From the NCBI GenBank assembly GCA_037969585.1, contig JBBKXR010000256.1:1-51026 (forward strand): a DNA stretch of 51,026 nt, read 5' to 3'. Shown here piece after piece: positions 34,129-42,200 of the stretch. The position numbers were made by a program, and so were the translations under genes. The notes under the pieces are model-generated. The model made no database searches. It saw only the letters and a program-made list of their open reading frames with translations, and had not been told where the DNA came from. Positions within the stretch are counted from its first letter, which is position 1, and each line of letters starts with the position of its first letter. The stretch is from JBBKXR01 sp037969585 (GTDB taxonomy: Bacteria > Verrucomicrobiota > Verrucomicrobiia > Verrucomicrobiales > DEV007).

Positions 34129-35286
34129 TTAGTTCGTCTGCTCGATTGGGTTCGAACTTTGTTCAATCAACCAGCTTGATAGGATCCCCTGAACTGTCGT
34201 CGGCTGTGAGAAAAAGAGGAAATGATCCTCACCGGGGATGAAATGGGTTTCGACCTTGAGACCTGCATCCCTGAGGTGCATCGCTCCCCTTTCGACATAC
34301 TTCACTGGAACGCGTCGGTCGCTATCTCCCGAAACGATGAGACACGCGAGAGAGCGATTTAACGAGAAGCTGTCTGAATCGATCCGATCTGGATCGATCA
34401 CTGGAGAAAGATAGATCAGCCCCGCAAGCGCATCGGCGAAATGCGGTGCGGCATGAGTAAGGCCTGCTCCGCCGTTGGATATTCCAGCGAGGAAAATCCG
34501 CTCTGGATCAAATTCCGGTCGTTGCTGGCAATAGGCTAACGCCTCCTCGACAGTCCGCAGCCCGTCTTCATTTCGCCATTCTCCGACGCCGAAAGACGGG
34601 GCCACCAATGCGAATCCGAGATCGTCTGCTAACGACTTCCAAACCCACAGGTAACCCTTGAAGTTACCCAGGCTGCCATGAAGAAAAAGAATGACCGGAC
34701 GTCTCTCCGAAATTGAGTCCGGAAGGTAAACAAACCGATGGCCGGTCGGAGTTTTTGACGAAAACGCATCCGAGTAAACCTGTCCTAGGACGCTGGGTAT
34801 GTCATGAAACTCAGCCTCCTCGCGCATTGGCTCATAGATTTGCCGAATCGATTGGCGGAGACGCTCGCTCTGGCCGCTTGAGAGGTAAGGATCGAAAGTG
34901 CTGAAAAGTCGACTACCCATCAGTACTTGATCGACTTCTGGAACCAGATTTGACGGAGTCCAACTCCGAAATTTGGAACTGCCCCCATAGTGAGTCGAAA
35001 CACCGGCGGGCAGGTGTTGTCCGTCCGTTGTCGACGGGGCAAGAATCCAGGCGACAAAAACCGATGTGATACCGCAGGCGAAGGCGAAACTTGCGCCAAT
35101 CTCAAAACGAGATCGAAGCTCATAGATGGACAGCAATGCAGGAATCGAAAACCATGTGACCAATAGCCCCCCGCTGACAAGCCCCCCTTCCAAGGTCACC
35201 GTCGAAACCGCCAGAAGTAGTGTCATTCCGAGGACAGGAAGGGTCAGCAACACCCAGACAATTTTTGCAATGACCCGGAGATCCAT
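34129..35286 (-). CDS. Alpha/beta hydrolase with N-terminal membrane anchor
   Basis: 385 residues. Three hydrophobic helices lie near the N-terminus (VWVLLTLPVLGMTLLLAV, GGLLVTWFSIPALLSIY, FAFACGITSVFVAWILA), then a linker, then a hydrolase domain from about residue 175: VILFLHGSLGNFKGY (oxyanion loop), nucleophile Ser in FLAGISNGGAG (about 270), Asp in IVSGDSDRRVP and His in PGEDHFLFF. It resembles dienelactone-hydrolase or feruloyl-esterase-like proteins, tethered with the catalytic domain probably on the periplasmic side. Substrate unknown. It lies about 100 bp upstream of the ThrE-like gene in the same direction, so the pair may be co-transcribed. Its base composition appears somewhat lower in GC than neighbours, which might mean a separate origin. 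Confidence 0.75.
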   Translation of the reverse strand: MDLRVIAKIVWVLLTLPVLGMTLLLAVSTVTLEGGLVSGGLLVTWFSIPALLSIYELRSRFEIGASFAFACGITSVFVAWILAPSTTDGQHLPAGVSTHYGGSSKFRSWTPSNLVPEVDQVLMGSRLFSTFDPYLSSGQSERLRQSIRQIYEPMREEAEFHDIPSVLGQVYSDAFSSKTPTGHRFVYLPDSISERRPVILFLHGSLGNFKGYLWVWKSLADDLGFALVAPSFGVGEWRNEDGLRTVEEALAYCQQRPEFDPERIFLAGISNGGAGLTHAAPHFADALAGLIYLSPVIDPDRIDSDSFSLNRSLACLIVSGDSDRRVPVKYVERGAMHLRDAGLKVETHFIPGEDHFLFFSQPTTVQGILSSWLIEQSSNPIEQTN

Positions 35287-35711
35287 CGTTGGATTCTCGC
35301 AGGTTCTCCCAGAGTGCAGAAACGAAAAACGAGATAGAAAACGGGATCAGGCGACCTGTTTCGACTTCCGTCCGATCCGATGGCAGAGGCTTGGAATGAG
35401 AAATATGAACTCTGCCCACACAACCACCCTTCGCTTTGCGAAACGGTTTCTTCAGCCACTCGATATACAAAATCACGGCCCTCCCCTTCAACGCTAGCCC
35501 CAGCCCCAGCCCGAGAGCGACATAAGTGCACAAAGGAGGGACTTCGGTCAGGCGATACAATAACAATTTTGGCGCCCCGAAGGTCAACATCCAAGGAAGT
35601 GAGGAAATGGAAGTAGCTGAAATTTTGACATCTATCGCCTGACCCGAATGGCCTGAAAACCTTTTCTCATCGCCAAGCCGGAACCCCTACCTCTATGATC
35701 GCCGACCGATC
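35287..35711. other. Intergenic region with simple repeat and repeat element A
   Basis: No convincing gene. It holds a short GCCCCA-type tandem run (about 35496-35512) and, at 35543-35648, copy A of the interspersed inverted-end element. Open frames crossing it have unnatural composition (Gly/Leu runs encoded by the GCCCCA repeat) and are not accepted as genes. Confidence 0.5.
35543..35648. repeat. Interspersed MITE-like element, copy A
   Basis: A 106-bp unit bounded by imperfect inverted repeats: TTCGGTCAGGCGATA (35543-35557) and TATCGCCTGACCCGAA (35633-35648), matching except for one extra base. Its core (35564-35633) aligns with copy B at 38870-38940 at roughly 58 of 70 positions by my hand count, including GGAAGTGAG and GCTGAAAT. 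A third, more diverged copy is at 37552-37651. No transposase is encoded. Confidence 0.7.
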
Positions 35712-37289
35712 ATGGAAACGCCCCTTTCGCCCCTCGATTTCGCCCGCCGTGCCCGCCGCTTGTATGGCAACCGCGAAGCCGTCATCGATGGCGACCGTCG
35801 CTTCACCTATCGGGAGTTTTTTGAGCGCTGCGACCGCTGGTCGAACGCGCTGCAAGAGTTCGGCATTCAGCCTGGAGACCGGGTCGCGACCATCGCGCCG
35901 AACACCCATGCGCACCTCGAAGCCTTCTATGCGGTGCCACAAATTGGCGCGGTCATCGTACCTATCAACTACCGCCTTTCGGCGACCGACTTCGCCTACA
36001 TTCTGAAGCACAGCGGAGCACAGATCGTGTGCGTGCATGCCGACTACATCGACGCCGTCGATTCCATCCGCGACCTCGTGCCCGATTTGAAGCACTTCGT
36101 CGCCTTCAATCTCAATGGTAGCAAAGCTGGCTGGATCGACTACGAGGCGACGCTGGCGGCTGCGATGCCCGAGTTCGCGCCTGCTGAGATTGTCGAGACC
36201 GAGATGATCGCCCTTAACTACACCAGCGGCACGACGGCACAGCCCAAAGGGGTCATGGTCACCCATCGCAACACGGCGATGAACATCATGGGCCACCTCA
36301 TGCACACGCATGTCACCGCCGCTGACAACTATCTCTGGGTATTGCCCATGTTTCACGCCAACGGATGGTGCTTCGTGTGGACCATCACCGCCGTTGGCGG
36401 ACGCCACATCTGCCTGCCAAAAGCCGATCCCAAGCTCATCTTCGAAATCACCGCGCGCGAGAAGGTGACGCTTTTCTGCGCGGCCCCCACCGTGCTCATC
36501 GGTATCGCCAACGCGCCGGAAAATGTGCGCACCGATTGCCCGCGTGGCGTCCGAGTTTTCACTGCCGGCGCACCGCCCGCCGCCGCGACAATTGAGCGCG
36601 TCGAAGCCGAAATCGGTTGGGAAATCACCCACGTCTATGGCCTTACCGAGGTCTCCCCCATCGTCACCATCAGCGAGTCCCGCCCCGAGCATGCGCAACT
36701 CGACCCGGCAGCTCGCGCCGTCATCAAATCCAGACAAGGCGTCGAATACCTTGCCAACGCCGAGGTCCGAGTCGTCGATGACGAAGGTGGCGAAGTCGCC
36801 CCGGACGGTGCGACAATGGGCGAGATCATCATTCGCGGTAACGCCGTGATGCAGGGCTACTACCGCGACCCCGAAGCCACCGCCGCCAGTATCCGCGATG
36901 GCTGGTTTTACACCGGCGATGCCGCCGTCGTCCACCCTGACGGCTACATCGAGATCCGTGACCGCTGGAAGGATGTCATCATCAGCGGCGGCGAAAACAT
37001 CTCTTCGGTCGAAGTCGAGGGCACCCTCTTGCGTCATCCCGCGGTTCAGGAAGCCGCCGTCGTCGGCCTGCCGCACGAAAAATGGGGCGAAACTCCGCAT
37101 GCCTTCATCGTCCTAAAATCCGAGGCCGAGACGACACCCGAAATCCTGCGTCAGTTTTGCCGGGATCACCTGGCACACTTCAAGGTACCGCATGAATTTC
37201 AATTCCTGCCCGAGCTACCCAAAACCGCGACCGGGAAAATCCAAAAATTCATTCTTCGGGGTGGAAAGCCTAATCTTGAGCGGCAGTGA
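35712..37289 (+). CDS. Acyl-CoA synthetase (AMP-forming, class I adenylate-forming enzyme)
   Basis: 525 residues, the full length of a fatty-acid/short-to-medium acyl-CoA ligase. It activates a carboxylate to acyl-AMP and then acyl-CoA in the cytosol. Motifs: P-loop-like YTSGTTAQPKG (about 170-180), LPMFHANGWCF, VYGLTEVSP (the A5 glutamate), GEIIIRGNAVMQGYY, GWFYTGD (ATP ribose Asp), RDRWKDVIISGGENIS (hinge) and the catalytic lysine K509 in TATGKIQKF. The HANGW form of the substrate motif is typical of the plant/bacterial acyl-activating (butyrate-CoA-ligase-like) group rather than long-chain FadD. Chain length cannot be settled from sequence alone. It stands alone between spacers that both carry repeat elements, so it is probably monocistronic. 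Confidence 0.9.
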   Translation: METPLSPLDFARRARRLYGNREAVIDGDRRFTYREFFERCDRWSNALQEFGIQPGDRVATIAPNTHAHLEAFYAVPQIGAVIVPINYRLSATDFAYILKHSGAQIVCVHADYIDAVDSIRDLVPDLKHFVAFNLNGSKAGWIDYEATLAAAMPEFAPAEIVETEMIALNYTSGTTAQPKGVMVTHRNTAMNIMGHLMHTHVTAADNYLWVLPMFHANGWCFVWTITAVGGRHICLPKADPKLIFEITAREKVTLFCAAPTVLIGIANAPENVRTDCPRGVRVFTAGAPPAAATIERVEAEIGWEITHVYGLTEVSPIVTISESRPEHAQLDPAARAVIKSRQGVEYLANAEVRVVDDEGGEVAPDGATMGEIIIRGNAVMQGYYRDPEATAASIRDGWFYTGDAAVVHPDGYIEIRDRWKDVIISGGENISSVEVEGTLLRHPAVQEAAVVGLPHEKWGETPHAFIVLKSEAETTPEILRQFCRDHLAHFKVPHEFQFLPELPKTATGKIQKFILRGGKPNLERQ

Positions 37290-37967
37290 TCCGGGCGTGG
37301 TTACCTTGATGAGCACGGTCGCTTCAGCTGGCTGCACTGCGAAGGTTTTGGGAGTGATCTAACTCCTCCCCTGCCCGTTTTTTTGCCGCACATTCCATGC
37401 CGGCGCTTAAACACTTGAAACTTAGCGCCTGATCCTGGCCTTAGGGTCTCGATGTCGAACAGCGACAGCGGCTTTGAGGGCTTACGTAAATTCGTTATTT
37501 CCTACCTGTCCCCAATTTCCGGCTTCATCGTCTACGGCGAGTTGGACTAGGATTGGGGCCGGGCGAGTATGGCACTGCTTTTAGCGTCATCTTCGATAGA
37601 CATGAGGAAACGGCTAAAGTTGAATAATTGAAATTTATCGGCTGACTCTGGCTCCGACTGCTGAATCCGGGCGCGATGACCTGACCCTCCAACTCGTCCA
37701 CCTTGCCTCGCTAGCGAGCCGGTTCGAAGAAGATTTCGTCCGTCACAAGCGCACAGATCATTCCGGACTGGAGGGGTCGAACTACGGCGTATTGGGGGGA
37801 CGCGCGTGGATTGCTGTGACACTTTTCACTCTCGAATCGTCCCGTTCTGCGCCCCCGTACTCGCTGCCCTGTAGGGCATAAGGAGAAATCCTTCTTGCCG
37901 AATGGCTAAAATTCGTCAATATGGACAATCACTTGGTCTTAAAGATCAATGAAAACAAACCAATATT
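37290..37967. other. Intergenic region with possible terminator and repeat element C
   Basis: 680 bp with no credible gene. GGAGT/ACTCC (37351-37366) followed by a T-run at 37378-37384 may be a weak terminator for the acyl-CoA synthetase. A fragment at about 37408-37438 (TTGAAACTTAGCGCCTGATC) resembles the right end of the repeat family. Copy C is at 37552-37651. The HU promoter should be in the last 100 bp, which are AT-rich. Confidence 0.45.
37552..37651. repeat. Interspersed MITE-like element, copy C (diverged)
   Basis: The left end ATTGGGGCCGGGCGA matches ATTAGGGTCCGGCGA of copy B (38847-38861) at 12 of 15 positions, and CTTTTAGCG matches CTTTTGGCG at the same distance. The right part ATGAGGAAACGG...ATCGGCTGACTC matches copy A (GTGAGGAAATGG...ATCGCCTGACCC) with conserved spacing. 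About 100 bp long. Confidence 0.55.
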
Positions 37968-38297
37968 ATGGCCAAGAAAAAGACTACCCTCGACAAGAAA
38001 TACACCAAAACTCAGATCGTCGAACACATCGCCGAGTCCACCGAGCTTACCAAAGCTCAGGTCAGCTCTGTGATCAGTTCGCTGGGTGAGGTGATCGACC
38101 TCCACATCAAAAAGCGTTCCGTCGGTGAATTCGTTCTCCCCGGGATTCTCAAGATCACGACGGTCAGCAAGCCGGCCGTGAAAGCGCGCAAAGGCATCAA
38201 CCCCTTCACCAAAGAAGAGCAGATGTTCAAAGCGAAACCCGCTTCGACGGTCGTCAAAGTACGCCCGTTGAAAGGGCTCAAAGACATGGCCGGATAA
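37968..38297 (+). CDS. HU/IHF-family histone-like DNA-binding protein
   Basis: 109 residues. A basic extension (MAKKKTTLDKKY) precedes the HU fold: helices from KTQIVEHIAESTELTKAQVSSVISSLGEVI, a beta segment SVGEFVLPGILKITTV in place of the usual GFGTF...R, then the DNA-binding arm region containing GINPFTKEEQMFKAKPAS (HU pattern GxNPxTxExxxxxA) and the terminal VKVRPLKGLKDMA. It binds and bends DNA as a dimer within the nucleoid. Extended HU forms of this kind are common in PVC and some actinobacterial genomes. The nearest start with the right length is the ATG at 37968. It is followed 32 bp later by an intrinsic terminator, so it forms its own unit. Confidence 0.9.
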   Translation: MAKKKTTLDKKYTKTQIVEHIAESTELTKAQVSSVISSLGEVIDLHIKKRSVGEFVLPGILKITTVSKPAVKARKGINPFTKEEQMFKAKPASTVVKVRPLKGLKDMAG

Positions 38298-38329
38298 CAT
38301 CTTTCGACCGTTTCAAAGTTCAAACCAAC

Positions 38330-38363
38330 AAAGCTGTCTTCCGGAAACGGGAGGCAGCTTTTT
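38330..38363 (+). terminator. Intrinsic terminator of the HU gene
   Basis: AAAGCTGTCTTCCG pairs with CGGGAGGCAGCTTT (14 bp including wobbles) around a GAAA loop, ending in a T-run. It lies 32 bp after the HU stop codon. Confidence 0.88.
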
Positions 38364-38394
38364 CGTTTCTTGCGTTAAGAATGAACTCGGACTT

Positions 38395-38667
38395 TTAGTC
38401 ATTATTTTTTGCCTGCCCCCGAAATTTGCTGGCGCGATTCTGATTGGTCGTATAGGCGACCTGCACCTCGTAGGTTGCAGGTTTCGGCAGCTCGGTCGTG
38501 AAGATCGCCACGGCATGGCCATCGCCGGCGTCGCTATCGTGCTGGTAGCCGTGATGGATCCCCTGATTCAAGGTCGATGCGGTCCAGATTCCGCTCAGCT
38601 TCGCGGTGCTGTCATCGACGACCACGCCGTCCAGTGACTCGAGCTTGGTGAACTCGGGGCAGGACAA
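38395..38667 (-). pseudogene. Remnant: golvesin/xanthan-lyase-type C-terminal domain fragment
   Basis: The minus strand encodes about 90 residues ending at a TAA (38395-38397): GVVVDDSTAKLSGIWTAS, NQGIHHGYQHDSDAGDGHAV, LPKPATYEVQVAYTTNQNRAS. This is the characteristic end of the golvesin-type beta-sandwich domain, which in PVC bacteria usually closes much larger secreted proteins such as FAD-dependent oxidoreductases. Here the frame runs back only to a TAG about 50 bp upstream of the recognisable part, has no ATG or RBS, and the expected N-terminal enzyme is absent. It is a truncated leftover, probably from a deletion or insertion event linked to the nearby repeat elements. It could still be a very short gene, but the lack of a signal peptide argues against that. 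Confidence 0.7.
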
Positions 38668-39252
38668 AGAAAATGCGCTAATCGAGAATTCCTTTTGGAG
38701 TGGAATCTAAAAAAACCGGACCGAATTTTAATCTATACTGAGGATTACCACGCATTCTAACTTTATAGATTAACAGCTGGAATGGCTGAGTCGATATCAC
38801 TCAAGCGCTAGGCGTGAATCAGCCAGCCGAAGGTTCGAAGATGGAAATTAGGGTCCGGCGACAAAATGATCCTTTTGGCGCCTCGAAGTTCAATATCTAA
38901 GGAAGTGAGTAAATGGCAGGCGCTGAAATTTTTAACATCTAACGATTGCGGTTGAAATGGCCACTACCGGCCAATGGCTGACCCGAATCTCCTCTCGCCG
39001 ACTTGTCCTGCGGTAGCTTTGGCATCGCGTGATGCGACACCCGCGATGTCACCACCGGCGGCTTACGTTCCAATGCCAGAACTACTGGCTCAGCTTTCTC
39101 TGTGAGACTCTTTCATTCTCTGATACAAGCCAGTTTGTCGCGGGGCTTCCCGTGCCCCTGATCCCGTCCACCAGTAGCCAAATCGCCCGGTCCGGCCAGC
39201 GGCAAAGTGCCGATCAACATCCGAGGCTCGCCGCGCGATCACCGCCTATTCC
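38668..39252. other. Intergenic region before the giant STAND gene
   Basis: 585 bp with an AT-rich section (about 38700-38780), repeat element B (38847-38988) and 260 bp with no gene or clear motif. The promoter of the gene at 39253 should be here; I cannot point to a convincing -35/-10 pair. Confidence 0.4.
38847..38988. repeat. Interspersed MITE-like element, copy B
   Basis: Left end ATTAGGGTCCGGCGA (38847-38861), right end GGCTGACCCGAAT (38976-38988), an imperfect inverted pair. The core 38870-38940 is closely related to copy A. About 35 extra bases (38941-38975), which include the small palindrome TGGCCACTACCGGCCA, separate the core from the right end, so this copy carries an insertion relative to A. 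Confidence 0.65.
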
Positions 39253-42200
39253 ATGCTCAGCACGATCCGCATTTTCATCAGCAGCCCCGGCGACGTGGCC
39301 GACGAGCGGCAAATCGCGGGGCGCGTCATCGAGCAGATCCAGGGCAAATACTGGAGCTTCGTCCGCCTCGACGACGTCTTTTGGGAAGACCGCGCGGTGC
39401 GGGCGACCGCCCACTATCAGGACGAGCTGATCGATCCTGCCAGCTGCGAGATCGTCGTCGGCATCCTCTGGTCCCGGCTGGGAAGCCCGCTGCCCGAGCG
39501 CTTCCGAGGGGTCGACGGACTGGTCCCTACGGGCACGGAATGGGAGTTGGAAAGCGCGTTCACTGCCTACGAAAAAAGTCTGGCCGAAACGGGTGATCCG
39601 ATCACGGCTAAGCCGGACATTCTCATCTACCGCCGGGAACCCTTCCCACCGTGCGACGCCGCCGAGGCGCAGGAACAAGCCGCCAAGCTCGAACGCTATT
39701 TCACCAGCCACTTCTTAAACGACGACGCACACCGCACGATCAAGCGCGCATTTCTCCCCTACCGCTCGCTGGAGTCGTTCGAAGAACTCTTCCGCAAGCA
39801 CCTCGAAGAGCTGGTGCTGCGGCTGATCCCGGGGCTGAAGGCGGGCTACGAACCACCCCCGATCTCCGGTTGTCCGTTCAAAGGGCTGGACGCGTTCGAC
39901 TTCGAGGACAGCGACCGGTTTTTCGGTCGCAACCGGCAGATCCGCGACGTCCAGCAGCAGCTCGCCGCCCGGCGACAATCCGGCCCGGCCTTTGTTCTCA
40001 TCTATGGGGCCAGCGGCTACGGAAAGAGTTCGCTGATGCGCGCGGGTCTGGCGCCGACGCTGACCCGGCCGGGCGGCTTGGTGGAAAAAGCGTCAACGTG
40101 GCGGCGGATCGTATTTCAACCGGCACAGGGGCAGGGTTCGCTTAGCGAAAAGTTTACTCGTGAGCTGGTCGCGCTGCTCGGCGACAGCTGGGACGTTGCG
40201 CGCATCTTGCGGAACTGGGACGACGCGGAAGACTACATCTTTGTGGCCGCCGCCCTGCAGGACGCGCTCGAATGCGAGAGCGCGCAGCTCTTGCTTCAGG
40301 TCGATCAGTTGGAAGAGGTCTTCACCGAATCCTTGGGCGCGGACGAGCGGGCGGCACTCTTTCGTGGGCTCTACGCGCTGTGCTCGTGTTCCCGCGTCTG
40401 GGGGCTCGCGACCATGCGTAGCGAGTTCTTCCCGCGCGTCGCCGAACAGCCGGGCCTCGCGCGGCTCGTCGGGCGGGACGGCGGCTACATCCTGCCGCCC
40501 CCGGACGCGCAGATGCTCAGCGAGATTATCCGCTTCCCCGCCCTCGCGGCGCGGCTCGAATTCGAACGTAGCACTCATCTCCGCCAGATTGCCGGCGAGG
40601 CAGCCTCCGCCGAGTTCCTAAGCGATCAAATCTACAACGACGCCAAGGACAGCCCCGACGCGCTGCCTTTGCTCGAATTCTGCCTGACCCTGCTCTACGA
40701 AGTGGCGCGCGCGGAGGGCAGCGACCGTCTCACCTGGGCGAGCTACGAAGCGATTGGCGGATTGCGTGGCGCCATCGCCACGGTGGCGGACAATACCTTC
40801 GACGCACTCCGCGAAACGCAGCGCAGCGACCGCGCGGTGGCGACGCTGTTCGGTAGCCTGGTGCGGGTCGATCCGACCGCAAAGACCACGACAAGACGGA
40901 GGGCCGACCTCGGCGAACTGCGCGCGCGCCCGGGAACTGCAGCACTCCTCGACGCCTTTCTCGATGCCAAATTGCTGGTCACCGATGAAGACCGCGCGGC
41001 CGGTCAGACGGTCGTTTTCCTCGCCCACGAATGCCTGCTCAGCCACTGGGGCCGACTGGCGCTCTGGATCGACGAACACGAGAGCGACCTGGCTGCTCAC
41101 CAGCGCCTCATCGAGCAGACCGAACTCTGGGACACGCACGGCGGCCACCCGAGTTACCTGCTCGCCGAAGGCCGGCTCGGCGAGGCCCAACGCGTCGCGG
41201 CTAGCGGAATGTTCGCCCTTACCCCGCTTCAGGAGCGGTATCTCGCGGCCTCGCTGCAGAAGGCGCGAAAACGCCTGCGTTTCTTCCAGGCGGCGGCGGC
41301 AGTGTTCGCCGTTGTGGCGCTAGCTGCGATCGCCCTCGGGTGGGTGGCCAAGCAGCGGACGGCGGAAGCGAAGTCGGCGCTGATCGACACCGAAGAAGCG
41401 CTGATCGAGTCCCGTCGAAACGAGGGCCAGGCCTGGCTCGAACGCGCGCGCCGGGCTGCTCAGGCCGATCCCGGCGACGCATTTGCAGCCGCAATGATGG
41501 CCGCCCGAGCCGTTGGGTTCGATGGATTCGGACGCGCGCACGCCGTCGGCGAGGACGACGGTTTCGCCCGGCAATTCCCCGTTTTGATCTCGCCAGAAAA
41601 CGACCCCGAACTGGCGCGGAAGGCACGCCAGGAAGTCGGGCGTTACCTCGATGCTGCACGCCTGCCCGTGTGGTCCTCGCCCGCCTCGCTTCACCACTCT
41701 CACTTTCTCACCGAACTGGTTTTTTCCCCGGATGGCGGCAGGCTGACCTCGATCGACAGCAACGGTCAGGTACACCGCTGGGACGCGACCAGCGGACGAC
41801 GGCTGCCCTTCGCCACCACGCAGGCGAGCTTCAGCACGGCACTGGCTCTGAGCCCGGACGGCAAGCGGCTGGCGACGGAGAACGCGGGCACCGTGGTGCT
41901 GCGCGACGCCATCACCGGCACCCCGTCCGGCCCGGAGCTGCGCGGCCACTGGCTGATGGTGTCCGACATCGCCTTCAGTCCTGACGGACACACGCTGGCA
42001 ACGCTCGGTGGCAGCGATGGCACTGTGCGGCTATGGGATGCCGCCACCGGGGAGTCCGTGGGCGAACCTCAACGCTGGTCTCACGGTTCTTCGGCGGCAC
42101 TAACATTCACCCAAGACGGCAGCTCGGTCGTGGTCGGCGGTGGTGGGGCCAACCTCCTTTTCCTCGACCTCGCGGGAGATCGGCGCACAATCGATCTCGC

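Noticed and set aside
35120..35590. 156-residue minus-strand frame upstream of the hydrolase gene
   Set aside because: Gly-Leu run comes from the GCCCCA simple repeat and part of repeat element A; it also overlaps the hydrolase start out of frame.
35667..37100. Long minus-strand frame (477 residues) opposite the acyl-CoA synthetase
   Set aside because: Asp/Gly/Val-rich antisense shadow of a gene with every adenylate-forming motif on the plus strand.
37547..37822. 91-residue minus-strand frame before the HU gene
   Set aside because: Crosses repeat element C, lacks an RBS, and has Ser/Arg-rich composition without any recognisable motif.
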